Source: Nostoc sp. JL33
GTDB taxonomy: Bacteria; Cyanobacteriota; Cyanobacteriia; Cyanobacteriales; Nostocaceae
DNA: 53,514 bases
Direction of reading: 5' to 3'
Assembly (NCBI RefSeq): GCF_017114985.1
Contig: NZ_JABXKP010000031.1
Coordinates: forward strand, 1-53,514
Part shown: piece after piece, positions 8,463-17,631 of the stretch
Layout of the letters: each line of letters opens with the position of its first letter
Position numbering within the stretch: position 1 is the stretch's first letter
Notes under the pieces: generated by a model
Database searches by the model: none
What the model was told of the DNA's origin: nothing
The model's input: only the letters and a program-made list of their open reading frames with translations
Position numbers and translations under genes: made by a program

Positions 8463-9328
8463 TTAAGATTGTTGAATCTCCTCTTGTAAAACTTGAATTT
8501 GCTCAATAGATAATTCAGTAACTTGAGCAATTTGCTCTAAACTCATTCCAATTCGCAACAAATTTAAAGCCAATTTTCTTGTTGTTTCTGCTTTGCCTTT
8601 GGCTTCACCTTCTGCTTTACCTTTGGCTTCGCCTTCTTCTAGGATTTCTTGATAAATGACTGATTCGCGCATAATCTCACTCCTGAAAATCTTCCTAATT
8701 ACATCTTTCTTTAACACCAGACCTGCTAGAATGCCACTGGCAGCAGCTATATTTCTTTGTAGCTGGCGATGCCTGCGGCGGGCTACGCCTACGCTAATTG
8801 CTTCAACTGCTTTGGCTATTTGGGTTAATACCATTGTAGGATCGTTTGTTTGACTTAACACGGCAAAGGGTAATAAACCTGGAATACTCATAAACCTGTC
8901 TGTAGGTTGTTCCCACAGGCGTATTACCTCAAACTGATGGTAAGTGTTGTTTAATCTAAAACTGTTTTCACTGACTAATTCTGAACTTGTTTTTCTCAAA
9001 TAGATTACTATTTGGCGCATTTCTTTGTTAGGAAAGCGGCGATAAACCCTAACCCGATAATCTAACATCCTAAAGGGGATATCTTCATCAGCATCGGTTT
9101 GAAATTCGGTATGGAGAACTAAATCATCAGATTGCAATAAGATTAATGAATCGGCGCGGCAGTCGCCTCAACGGGGGGGGAAGCCCCGCACGGCGCTGCC
9201 TTGCGAATTGGTTCGCTTGATAATTCAGTAGGGCTAAGTTCTGTTAATTTAACCGGTGAACCTAGTAACCATGTTGCTAAATCATCTTTGAAGTTTTCGG
9301 CAATGAATTTACAGATATTGTCATACAT
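8463..9328 (-). pseudogene. Rpn-family PD-(D/E)XK nuclease gene broken by a repeat insertion
   Basis: The start MYDNICKFIAENFKDDLATW (ATG 9328) reads to SSEPIR, then enters a GC-rich repeat with an eight-G run and stops at 9143. The family sequence resumes in another frame as ADSLILLQSDDLVLHTEFQT and continues with the motif HTEFQTDADEDIPFRMLDYR (core acidic residues of the nuclease), the RESVIYQEILEEG segment and a Lys/Glu-rich AEGEAKGKAE linker to 8463. The intact form at 46457-47368 reads EPIRADS at the same point. Removing about 47 bases would rejoin the halves. A second, in-frame repeat lies at 8764-8795. The 224-codon downstream half could still be made from an internal start, but the full nuclease cannot. 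Confidence 0.75.
9149..9200. repeat. Small dispersed repeat disrupting the Rpn gene
   Basis: The core gcgccgtgcggggcttcc, then eight C, then gttgaggcgactgccg (minus strand) is a variant of the unit at 1880-1922. It introduces a frameshift and stops relative to the Rpn reading frame. Confidence 0.6.
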
Positions 9329-9462
9329 GGCAGCTTTAAAGAAATTGTATATAGTTTTTAGAATATGCGAATATGCCTGCAATAAATTTCTCATCTCTGT
9401 AGGATAGGTGTCTTGCATAGCCGACAAGGAATATAAAAGGTAACAGTAGAGATGTAAATATA

Positions 9463-9945
9463 ATGTTAATGTTACTTCTCAACATCGGGAATGAACGATA
9501 TGCCATAGAAAGCCGACAGGTTGTAGAAGTAATACCACTTGTCCTGCTCAAAACTTTGCCCCACCAGCCTGAGTATATCGCTGGTGTTTTTAACTATCGC
9601 GGACGCATTGTACCAGTAATCGATTTATGCCAGTTGATGCGTGGCAAACCCTCGCGTGAGTACCTGAGTACTAGGATTGTATTAGTCAATTATTGGGTGA
9701 GTAATAATACAGAACTTAAGGCTCCTTATATTTTGGGTTTGATGACAGAACAAGTTGTAGAAACATTACATAAGTCTGAGTCTGAATTTGTTAATCCCAA
9801 TATCCAGATAGATACAGCGCCATATTTGGGCAAAATGATTGTAGACGACCAAGGGATGATTCAGTGTCTTCGTGTTGAGTACTTATTCTCAGAAGCACAG
9901 CAAGTCAATCTCTTGCCAGAAAGCGATCGCAATACTGGATTTTAG
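9463..9945 (+). CDS. CheW-like coupling protein (WspB position)
   Basis: 160-aa single CheW domain. Motifs: FNIGNERYAIESRQVVEVIP-type first strands (here LNIGNERYAIESRQVVEVIP), then HQPEYIAGVFNYRGRIVPVI and DLCQLM, the hallmark of CheW where receptor and CheA bind. It is first gene of a seven-gene chemosensory run on the + strand, ending 21 bases before cheR. In the Pseudomonas Wsp system the equivalent is WspB. Two in-frame ATGs (9463, 9469) are possible starts. The inference is that it bridges the cluster's MCP and its CheA-REC kinase. Confidence 0.9.
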   Translation: MLMLLLNIGNERYAIESRQVVEVIPLVLLKTLPHQPEYIAGVFNYRGRIVPVIDLCQLMRGKPSREYLSTRIVLVNYWVSNNTELKAPYILGLMTEQVVETLHKSESEFVNPNIQIDTAPYLGKMIVDDQGMIQCLRVEYLFSEAQQVNLLPESDRNTGF

Positions 9946-9966
9946 ATTGGTCTGAAGACTCAATAA

Positions 9967-11241
9967 ATGGCACAATCTGTGATTGAAGCTTTACTAAAAA
10001 GCAAGATTGGTTTAGATGCAAACTCTATTGGTAGTGATGCGATCGCAAGTGCAATATCTCAACGCATGGCAGATTGCGGTATAAGGGATATTGCTAACTA
10101 CTTGGGGAAATTGCAGGCATCTACCCAGGAATGGGAAGCACTGATTGACAGCGTAGTTGTTCCAGAAACTTGGTTTTTTCGAGAACCAGAATCTTTTGCA
10201 TTTCTGAAGCATTATGTATTATCTGAGTGGTTGCCAGCAAATCCACAGGGCGTACTGCGGGTTTTGAGTGTGCCGTGTGCAACAGGTGAGGAACCATATT
10301 CCATTGCGATCGCTCTATTGGAAGCAGGATTAAATCCTACAAACATTCAGATCGATGCTGTTGATATTAGCAAAAAGTGCCTGCTAAAAGCTCAACGAGC
10401 AATCTACAATCAATACTCGTTTCGGGGCAATAACCGATCATTTCAAGAGCGCTATTTTCAGCCAGATGAGGCAGGATACCAGCTGTCTGAACAGGTGAGA
10501 TGCATAGTGAATTTTATTAATGGCAACTTGGCAGATCCGGCTTTTCTTGCTGACACGCCGCTTTATGATCTAGTTTTTTGCCGTAACCTGTTGATTTACT
10601 TCGATATGACCACAAAAGAGCGCACCATTCAAGTCTTAGAAAGGTTGCTAAGGCCAGAAGGCTTGTTATTTGTTGGACATGCTGAAACTTGGTTATTGTT
10701 TAAAACTGAATTTGTCTCAGTTCGTCAACATTCAGTAGTTGCTCATCGAAAGTCGAGAGTGTGCGAAAATGTTCGCAAAAGTCATCATCCCAATCTTCAA
10801 GGACAAAGCTTTACAGGCAAAAATATAGATGTTCTCAACAAGCGACAGCTACCGAAAAAACCCCATTCCAAGTTTGCCGCACCAGAGAGGTTAAATGTTG
10901 CTCCCCAGAACCCCATATCGCCAAAAGACCTAAAGGTAAATTTGTTAGAAACAGCTAGAGCTTTAGCCGACCAAGGTTCGTTGAATGAGGCGGTTAAACT
11001 ATGCAACGACTATCTCAACCAAAATCAGGTGAGTACTGAAGCATATCTTTTACTCGGTCAGGTGCAGCAAGCGATGGCACTAAATGAGCCGGCGGCACAA
11101 TCTTTTCAAAAAGCAATTTATTTACAACCTACTCACGAAGAGGCGCTGACTCATCTGGCATTACTCAAAGAATATCAAGGAGATGCTGATAGTGCTAATC
11201 TTCTCTGGCAACGAATTTACCGATTAACGAAGCATAGGTAG
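9967..11241 (+). CDS. cheR: CheR methyltransferase with C-terminal TPR (WspC-like)
   Basis: 424-aa SAM-dependent glutamate methyltransferase acting on MCPs. The N-terminal helical CheR domain is followed by PETWFFREPESF (conserved Arg/Glu), the SAM motif RVLSVPCATGEEPYSIAIAL, and DLVFCRNLLIYFD. After a variable, basic linker (about residues 265-320), the C-terminus carries tetratricopeptide-like helices: ARALADQGSLNEAVKLCNDY, EAYLLLGQVQQAMALNEPAA and THEEALTHLALLKEYQGDAD. CheR-TPR fusions are typical of Wsp-type clusters (WspC) rather than of flagellar chemotaxis. It sits between a CheW and an MCP gene. Confidence 0.92.
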   Translation: MAQSVIEALLKSKIGLDANSIGSDAIASAISQRMADCGIRDIANYLGKLQASTQEWEALIDSVVVPETWFFREPESFAFLKHYVLSEWLPANPQGVLRVLSVPCATGEEPYSIAIALLEAGLNPTNIQIDAVDISKKCLLKAQRAIYNQYSFRGNNRSFQERYFQPDEAGYQLSEQVRCIVNFINGNLADPAFLADTPLYDLVFCRNLLIYFDMTTKERTIQVLERLLRPEGLLFVGHAETWLLFKTEFVSVRQHSVVAHRKSRVCENVRKSHHPNLQGQSFTGKNIDVLNKRQLPKKPHSKFAAPERLNVAPQNPISPKDLKVNLLETARALADQGSLNEAVKLCNDYLNQNQVSTEAYLLLGQVQQAMALNEPAAQSFQKAIYLQPTHEEALTHLALLKEYQGDADSANLLWQRIYRLTKHR

Positions 11242-11292
11242 TGAGGAGATCAAGTAGGAGGCAATACTGCGTAGGTTTTCCCTAGACTTTGA

Positions 11293-11520
11293 CAGATTAA
11301 CGAAGGTCAGACACAAATCCAATCGGCAGAACGGTTACTATTTGATCCTGAAGTCACTGTTAGTGAAAGACAGGGTGCAATAGCTCAAATCGAGGACGCT
11401 TGGAAACAGATTAAGGAAGGCGTTAAACAGTATGAAGCAACGCCATTAACCGAACAAGAAAAAAAAGAATATGACTTACTTAAAGAACAACTGGATGCTT
11501 GGCAGAAAGCCCATGAGAAA
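11293..11520 (+). pseudogene. Remnant of the MCP periplasmic four-helix-bundle domain
   Basis: These 76 codons are in frame with the downstream MCP and encode recognisable 4HB_MCP sequence ([40 protein letters not shown], then [15 protein letters not shown]) but have no start codon or N-terminal membrane helix. The region just upstream, 11242-11292, is unrelated to either. Confidence 0.65.
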
Positions 11521-12906
11521 TTGTTAGACCTTGAACAACAGTTCAATCAACTTGGTGTTCGTAATCCTTGGAAAAAACTAATTGAGTTAATGCGTCAAGG
11601 GAAATCAGCTGATTTTGCCACTATTCAAGCGGCAATTCAATTACGTAATCGCATGGATTCTGAGGGAGCAAATAAGGAGGAACCGTTATTTAAAATAACT
11701 GACGAGCAAGCAGGCAAACTTTTAAAACTTAATGAAGGTTACATATCAGAGCTACAAAAAGATGTCGAACAAAATGTAGCTCGCAGCATTTTCTGGATTT
11801 GTGTAGGAATTTTCATTGGCCCGACAACTGCAATTATTTTGGGGGTTATAATCGCTCGACAAGTTGCATTTCAGATTATTAGTCAGATTATGGGTGTCGT
11901 TGGGCTTGCAGAGCAAATTTCCACGGGTAACTTAACAACTCAGGTCAAGGCTGACCCCAACAGCAAAGATGAAATGAATAGACTCTTAAGTGCTTTCCAA
12001 ACTATGACTCAGAATCTGAATACTCTGATTCGTCAAGTACAGCATTCAGGCATTCAAGTAACTACCTCAGCTACTCAAATAGCAGCTTCAGGTAAACAAT
12101 TAGAAGGGACGCTCATTGAGCAAGTAGCTTCTACTAATGAGGTAGCTGCCGCTACCAAAGAAATTTCCGCTACCTCTAGGGAATTAGTAAGTGCAATGGA
12201 ACAAGTTGCAACCATTTCCCAAATCACAACTACAGCAGCGAATGATAGCCAAAAAGATATAGTGCGGATGGAAACCACTATGCGGCAGTTAGCAGAAGCC
12301 ACTAATGCTGTTGCTGCCCGACTGGGAGTAATTAGCGAAAAGGCAAACAACATTAATACTATCGTCGTCACAATTACCAAAGTGGCAGACCAAACGAATC
12401 TGTTGTCATTAAATGCTGCGATCGAAGCCGAAAAAGCTGGAGAGTATGGTTTGGGCTTTGCTGTAGTTGCTAGAGAAATTCGCCGACTAGCAGATCAAAC
12501 TGCCGTTGCTACCCTCGACATTGAGCAGATGGTGAAGCAGATGCAATCGTCAGTCTCTACAGGTGTGATGGAGATGGACAAGTTTGCCGCAGAAGTAGGG
12601 CGGAGTATAGAAGATGTTGCCAACATCAATACACAGGTTGGGCAAATTATCCAGCAAGTGCAAGACTTGAATCCGCGATTTGAGTTTGTCAACCAGGGTA
12701 TGGAAACCCAATCTGTGGGAGCGCAACAAATTAGTGAGACGATGGTGCAGTTGAGCAGCAGCTCGGTGCAAACTGCGGATTCCTTGCGGGAAATTAATCA
12801 TGCGATCGCCCAACTTAACCAAGTGGGACAGGGATTACGTCAAGAGATTGCCCGCTTTCAGGTGAAAACAGAAGACGCTATACCATTGATTCACCAAATC
12901 TCTTGA
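11521..12906 (+). CDS. Methyl-accepting chemotaxis protein, 5'-truncated
   Basis: One membrane helix (about residues 86-112, [20 protein letters not shown]) leads to a HAMP segment ([20 protein letters not shown]) and the cytoplasmic coiled coil with hairpin tip [20 protein letters not shown] then [17 protein letters not shown]. The frame is open upstream to 11293 and reads a four-helix-bundle sensor ([20 protein letters not shown]), but a TGA at 11290 precedes it and no ATG/GTG exists there. The first usual codon is TTG 11521. The first transmembrane helix and the front of the ligand domain are therefore missing. It corresponds to WspA by context. Without TM1 the sensor would be left in the cytoplasm or non-functional. 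Confidence 0.75.
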   Translation: MLDLEQQFNQLGVRNPWKKLIELMRQGKSADFATIQAAIQLRNRMDSEGANKEEPLFKITDEQAGKLLKLNEGYISELQKDVEQNVARSIFWICVGIFIGPTTAIILGVIIARQVAFQIISQIMGVVGLAEQISTGNLTTQVKADPNSKDEMNRLLSAFQTMTQNLNTLIRQVQHSGIQVTTSATQIAASGKQLEGTLIEQVASTNEVAAATKEISATSRELVSAMEQVATISQITTTAANDSQKDIVRMETTMRQLAEATNAVAARLGVISEKANNINTIVVTITKVADQTNLLSLNAAIEAEKAGEYGLGFAVVAREIRRLADQTAVATLDIEQMVKQMQSSVSTGVMEMDKFAAEVGRSIEDVANINTQVGQIIQQVQDLNPRFEFVNQGMETQSVGAQQISETMVQLSSSSVQTADSLREINHAIAQLNQVGQGLRQEIARFQVKTEDAIPLIHQIS

Positions 12907-12915
12907 TTAACCCTT

Positions 12916-13677
12916 ATGAACCCGATCGCTACTCCATTAAATATTGAACGTTGTTGGAATTCTATCGGCATTCAGGGCGATCGCACTTGTCCCCAATTAG
13001 CCACTTATACCCATTGCCGCAATTGCCCCGTTTACTCTACTGCTGGTCGTCATTTGCTAGAGCGCTCTATACCTGAAGATTATCGGCAAGAGTGGACTGA
13101 GTTACTGGCTAAATCTAGAGTCGATGAAAATTCCCAGATATCCCATGCTTTACCCACAACTCAAATGACGGTTGTAATTTTTCGTCTGCAACGAGAATGG
13201 CTAGCACTTTCTGCCCAAATCTTTAAAGAAATTTCCCCTCCGAGTGTGATTCATACCCTACCGCATCGCAGCAACCAAATCCTGCGGGGATTGGTGAGTA
13301 TCCGAGGCGAATTGCTCTTGTGTATCTCTTTGAGTCATCTGTTGAATTTGGAAGTTGCCGATACAGCAGTAGAAACGCTGAGTCCAGTGGTGTATTCGCG
13401 CCTAGTGGTGCTGGAAAAGGCAGGTAACACTTGGGTCTTTGCTGTAGATGAACTTTATGGAGTACACCGATTTCACCGGGATGAATTACAAGATGCGCCT
13501 AAGAGTCTGACTCAAACCTATACTCAAGGATTATTCCACTGGCAACCGGACGGGAAGCAAATCGAGCGATTCCTTTCCTGCGGAACGCTACGCGAACGGA
13601 GAGCTACGCTAACGCACAGTGTCAGCTATTTAGATGATGAATTATTATTTACCACCTTGGCTAGGAAGGTGCAGTGA
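12916..13677 (+). CDS. CheW-domain protein with N-terminal Cys motif (WspD-like)
   Basis: 253 aa. Residues ~12-45 contain CWNSIGIQGDRTCPQLATYT followed by HCRNCPVYS, with four Cys and one His. The same kind of extension is present in Pseudomonas WspD. A CheW domain follows (VIFRLQREWLALSAQIFKEI, LPHRSNQILRGLVSIRGELL, then DELYGVHRFHRDEL). Near the end CGTLRERRATLTHS is encoded by a dispersed palindromic repeat read in frame (13576-13618). It starts 9 bases after the MCP stop, so the two are co-transcribed. The role is receptor-kinase coupling; what the Cys cluster binds is unknown to me. Confidence 0.88.
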   Translation: MNPIATPLNIERCWNSIGIQGDRTCPQLATYTHCRNCPVYSTAGRHLLERSIPEDYRQEWTELLAKSRVDENSQISHALPTTQMTVVIFRLQREWLALSAQIFKEISPPSVIHTLPHRSNQILRGLVSIRGELLLCISLSHLLNLEVADTAVETLSPVVYSRLVVLEKAGNTWVFAVDELYGVHRFHRDELQDAPKSLTQTYTQGLFHWQPDGKQIERFLSCGTLRERRATLTHSVSYLDDELLFTTLARKVQ

Positions 13678-13796
13678 TCAAAAACCTAACACCCCAACCC
13701 CCTTCCCTACTAGCGTTGGGGGAGTTAAATTCTCTTCTACTTGTAGGAGAGGGGTTCTTCCAGGATTAATGAATCGGTGTTCTAGGAAAACTTGTA
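13678..13796. repeat. Short intergenic repeat between the CheW and CheA genes
   Basis: The spacer contains a C-rich cyanobacterial repeat (ccccaacccccttccc ... gttggggg, a self-complementary pair), a mobile short repeat that may weaken or process the polycistronic transcript. Confidence 0.4.
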
Positions 13797-16073
13797 ATGT
13801 TAGAAGAATTTGATGTCAGCAATCTTTCCTTGCTTGATCTATTCAACATGGAAGTAAAAGCTCAAGTTGTGGTGTTGAATGATTGCCTATTGGCACTGGA
13901 GACGAAGCCCGATCCCCAAAAAGAATTGGCAGCCTTAATGCGGGCAGCCCATTGCATCAAAGGCGCTGCCCGAATTGTCCAAATTGAATCGGCTGTCAAC
14001 GTTGCCCATGTGATGGAAGACTGTTTTGTTGCGGCTCAAGAAGGAAAAGTTATCTTAACTGCCGATCGCATTGATGTGTTGCTGCAAGGGGTAGATATGC
14101 TCCTGCATATAGCTGAAACGGTTACAGTTAACCCAAATTTGCAGATATTAGAAGATGTTGGCATTGAATCGCTAGTGAGTGCGATCGCTAATATCCTAAC
14201 TCCAGAGGCAACCTCTACAGAAATTCATCCCCTACTAATAACAGCGCAGTTAGAAGAGAACCAACAGACACCCCTTGTTTCCCCACCCCCGCTAAATATC
14301 TCCAAATTTCCAGAAGAACTAGGCATCACCCCAAATCGGGCGGTGCGAATGAGTACTGAAAATCTGAATCGCTTGATGGGTTTAGCAGGAGAGTCTTTAG
14401 TTGAGGCGAACTCCTTAGAACCATTTGCCAACTCTTTGCTGAAGCTGAGAAGCAAGCAGGGGGAATTGTCCAACCTGCTGGAGAACTTACAGGAATTATT
14501 AGGCAACTATCATCTGAATCGGCAAATTAAAGAAAACTTAAGTGCAGCCGATCAAAAAGCTAAAGAATGTTACCAGATGATCAGCGATCGCCAAAACGAA
14601 CTAGAAGTATTTTCTCAGCGTTCTGCTAACCTTGCCCATCGCCTGTATCAGGAAATTATTGCTACCCGGATGTGTTCCTTTGCTGATGGGGGACAGGGAT
14701 TTGGGCGAATGGTACGTGACTTAGCAAGACAATTGGGTAAACGGGTGAAACTGGAAATCTTTGGTAAGTCTACTTTAGTAGATCGAGATATTCTAGAACG
14801 TCTGGAAGCTCCCTTGACTCATATCTTACGGAATGCGATCGATCATGGCATCGAACCGCCCCAAGAGCGTCTAGCAGTAGGAAAGCCAGAAGAAGGAATT
14901 ATTCGCATTGAAGTTAACCATCGCGCCGGAATGCTGTTTATCACTGTTTCAGATGATGGACGGGGAATCGATATGGAGTTTTTGCGCCAAGCAGTCATCA
15001 TCAAACAACTGACAAACCCGGAAATGGCCGCCCAACTTACCGAAGTCGAGTTAATGGAATTCCTGTTTTTACCTGGTTTCTCCACAACCCAAACTGTCAC
15101 CGAAATTTCGGGTCGAGGTGTGGGGCTGGATATAGCCCATAGCACAGTGCGGGAAGTTGGCGGAACGCTGCGGGCGGTTTCTGTGTTGGGAAAGGGCATG
15201 ACCTTTCACTTGCAGTTACCGCTAACGTTATCTGTGATTCGCACCTTGTTGGTGGAAATTGCTGGCGAACCTTATGCCTTTGGGCTGACACGTATTGAAC
15301 AGGTAGTCATCTTGCCCAAGTCTAATATTGCTCTATCGGAAAATCGCCCATTTTTCCTGATAAATAATCAACCTGTGGAGTTGATTTTGGCAAGTCAAGT
15401 TTTAGAGTTACCCTCGACTGCGGTGAATATAGAATCGCTCTCAGTTATTGTAATTAGCGATCGCCTTAACCGTTATGGATTAGTTGTAGATCGGTTTCTC
15501 GGTGAGTGCAGTTTGGTTGTCCGACCTTTAGATCCCCGCCTTGGTAAAGTCGCCAACATTAGCGCCGCCGCCCTGATGAATAATGGTTCACCAGTGTTGA
15601 TTGTCGATGTCGAAGATTTGGTACGTTCCATTGCGAAGGTATTTTCCAGTGGACAACTCTCTCAAGTAAATCAATCTGCTCATCAAGCAGTTACCAAAGT
15701 TTACAAGCGAGTGTTAGTGGTGGATGATTCGATAACTGTGCGCGAAATGGAGCGCAAACTCTTGGAAAACAATGGTTATAAAGCGGAAGTCGCAGTTAAT
15801 GGCATTGATGGTTGGAATGCAATCCGTAGCGGCGATTATGACTTGGTGGTGACAGATATTGATATGCCCCGGATGAATGGCTTTGAACTTACTAGCCAGA
15901 TCAAAACTCATGCCAAGTTGAAGCAAATACCCGTGATTATCGTATCTTATAAAGACCGGGAAGAAGACCGATTGCAAGGGTTAGAAGCAGGTGCAGACTA
16001 CTACCTGACTAAGAGTAGCTTTCATGATGAGACTCTGTTAAAGGCGGTGATTGATTTAATTGGAGAGGCATAA
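13797..16073 (+). CDS. cheA: Hybrid CheA histidine kinase with C-terminal receiver (WspE-like)
   Basis: 758 aa. Order: HPt domain with phospho-His 52 (RAAHCIKGAARIV), no clear P2 domain, dimerisation helices (QKAKECYQMISDRQNELEVF), HATPase with N-box ILRNAIDHGIEPPQER, G1 VSDDGRGIDMEFLRQ and G2 SGRGVGLDI, a CheW-like regulatory domain, and a receiver (VLVVDDSITVREMERKLL; phospho-Asp in VVTDIDMPRMNG; Lys in YLTKSSF). CheA-REC hybrids are the WspE type. By family logic HPt-His phosphate passes either to its own receiver, to CheB, or to the output protein at 17632. All catalytic motifs look intact. Confidence 0.93.
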   Translation: MLEEFDVSNLSLLDLFNMEVKAQVVVLNDCLLALETKPDPQKELAALMRAAHCIKGAARIVQIESAVNVAHVMEDCFVAAQEGKVILTADRIDVLLQGVDMLLHIAETVTVNPNLQILEDVGIESLVSAIANILTPEATSTEIHPLLITAQLEENQQTPLVSPPPLNISKFPEELGITPNRAVRMSTENLNRLMGLAGESLVEANSLEPFANSLLKLRSKQGELSNLLENLQELLGNYHLNRQIKENLSAADQKAKECYQMISDRQNELEVFSQRSANLAHRLYQEIIATRMCSFADGGQGFGRMVRDLARQLGKRVKLEIFGKSTLVDRDILERLEAPLTHILRNAIDHGIEPPQERLAVGKPEEGIIRIEVNHRAGMLFITVSDDGRGIDMEFLRQAVIIKQLTNPEMAAQLTEVELMEFLFLPGFSTTQTVTEISGRGVGLDIAHSTVREVGGTLRAVSVLGKGMTFHLQLPLTLSVIRTLLVEIAGEPYAFGLTRIEQVVILPKSNIALSENRPFFLINNQPVELILASQVLELPSTAVNIESLSVIVISDRLNRYGLVVDRFLGECSLVVRPLDPRLGKVANISAAALMNNGSPVLIVDVEDLVRSIAKVFSSGQLSQVNQSAHQAVTKVYKRVLVVDDSITVREMERKLLENNGYKAEVAVNGIDGWNAIRSGDYDLVVTDIDMPRMNGFELTSQIKTHAKLKQIPVIIVSYKDREEDRLQGLEAGADYYLTKSSFHDETLLKAVIDLIGEA

Positions 16074-16078
16074 ATCAA

Positions 16079-16397
16079 TTTTAGATTTTGGATTTTGGAT
16101 TTGGGATTAAAAGTCTTTATTACAAGGCTTTTTCATCAATCTCAAAAAATACTATTTATCCCATTTTTGTATAATTAGTAATTCATAATAAAAGAGCGCT
16201 CTTACTTGATATGGGTTTCCAATCTTGTATTTGTAGCCTGATTTTGGAGAATTTATATTATGTAGTGTGTCAACTTGAAATTGAGAAATAAAGGAACGAA
16301 CCGCCAAGGAAGAAAGACGACAAAAACAAAAAGAAGAAAGCGCTAAAAGGGATTAGCAATAAATCTTTGACAATCCAAAATCCAAAATCCAAAATGG
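16079..16397. repeat. Inverted heptamer arrays flanking the CheA-CheB gap
   Basis: At 16080-16110 the + strand carries ttttggattttggattt units; at 16372-16396 their complement (atccaaaatccaaaatccaaa) appears. The two arrays could pair across ~260 bases. The AT-rich interior shows no gene. The 332-base gap is the largest inside the chemosensory cluster. Confidence 0.6.
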
Positions 16398-16405
16398 TAT
16401 AACCT

Positions 16406-17395
16406 GTGAGAATTGCGATCGCTAATGATATGTTCATGGCTGTAGAGGCACTGCGGCGTATTGTGGTAAAAATACCAGACTGCTATCTGGCGTGGGTTGC
16501 TTACGATGGCGTGGAAGCGGTGAACAAGTGTGCAGCTGATACTCCCGATTTAATTTTGATGGATGTGCTGATGCCTAGCATGGATGGAGTAGAAGCTACA
16601 CGGCAGATCATGAGCGAATCTCCCTGCGCTATTGTGATGGTTACTGCTAGCGTTAATCGCTATGCAGCCAAGGTTTTTGAAGCAATGGGCTATGGAGCCT
16701 TGGATGCTATCAATACGCCAGCCTTAGATGATGATGGGCTACTAAATAAAATTGCCACGATCACCCGCTTAATTGGTAAATCTTCACGTCGGCGATCGCC
16801 GCCTATCCATCGCCCAAAATCACTTCCACCCCTAATTGTTATGGGGGCTTCCACTGGTGGCCCCCAAGCATTGACAACTATTCTCTCCCAATTTCCCCAA
16901 GATTTTGGGGCGGCTGTAGTCATTGTCCAGCATGTTGATGCCCAATTTGTCCAAGGTTTTGCCACCTGGTTGAACGAGCAAATTCCCCTGCCTGTGGAAC
17001 TAGCGATCGCTGGTGCAATACCACAGCCTGGTAAAATTCTGCTTGCTGGCACAAATCTTCATTTGGTGATGCGTCCCGACCTCACCCTTGGCTATGACAA
17101 AGAACCACTAAATTTATCCTCCCGTCCATCGGTCGATGTTTTCTTCACAAGTGTGGCTAAAAATTGGACTGGAAAGGGGATTGGGGTGTTGCTGACGGGG
17201 ATGGGTCAAGATGGCGCTCAAGGCTTAAAAGGATTACGCCAAGCAGGTTGGCACACTATTGCCCAAGACCGCAAAACTTGCGTTGTCTATGGTATGCCGA
17301 AAGTAGCAGTGGAATTAGGAGCTGCGGTGGAGGTTTTGCCACTTGAGGCGATCGCATCAGCGTGTATCAAGTGTTTTCCGCCTGATCTACGGTAA
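16406..17395 (+). CDS. cheB: CheB methylesterase (WspF-like)
   Basis: 329 aa, GTG start just after the heptamer array. The receiver domain begins [20 protein letters not shown] with phospho-Asp 53 ([13 protein letters not shown]), strikingly like WspF. The methylesterase domain has Ser in [13 protein letters not shown], His in IVQHVDAQF and Asp in [10 protein letters not shown], the complete triad. It removes methyl groups from MCP glutamates and deamidates glutamines, opposing CheR. In Pseudomonas, loss of WspF locks the Wsp system on. It follows the CheA-REC gene in the same order as wspE-wspF. Confidence 0.93.
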   Translation: MRIAIANDMFMAVEALRRIVVKIPDCYLAWVAYDGVEAVNKCAADTPDLILMDVLMPSMDGVEATRQIMSESPCAIVMVTASVNRYAAKVFEAMGYGALDAINTPALDDDGLLNKIATITRLIGKSSRRRSPPIHRPKSLPPLIVMGASTGGPQALTTILSQFPQDFGAAVVIVQHVDAQFVQGFATWLNEQIPLPVELAIAGAIPQPGKILLAGTNLHLVMRPDLTLGYDKEPLNLSSRPSVDVFFTSVAKNWTGKGIGVLLTGMGQDGAQGLKGLRQAGWHTIAQDRKTCVVYGMPKVAVELGAAVEVLPLEAIASACIKCFPPDLR

Positions 17396-17631
17396 ATGCT
17401 TAATGTTCTACTACTTAATTATACTGTTCCACTTACTTGTTATTACTCTGGAATATCTTAGTATAATCAGTTACGGTAAATTGGAGTAACTTATGAAGAT
17501 ACTTTTACATAGAAAGGCTTTCAATTTACTATCAATACTTAATTACTGATACATAATTACGACATTAAAAATTAATAAATTTAATTTATTAGATTGTAAT
17601 TTTTCAAAAAAACACCATTTATAGGTGCTAA

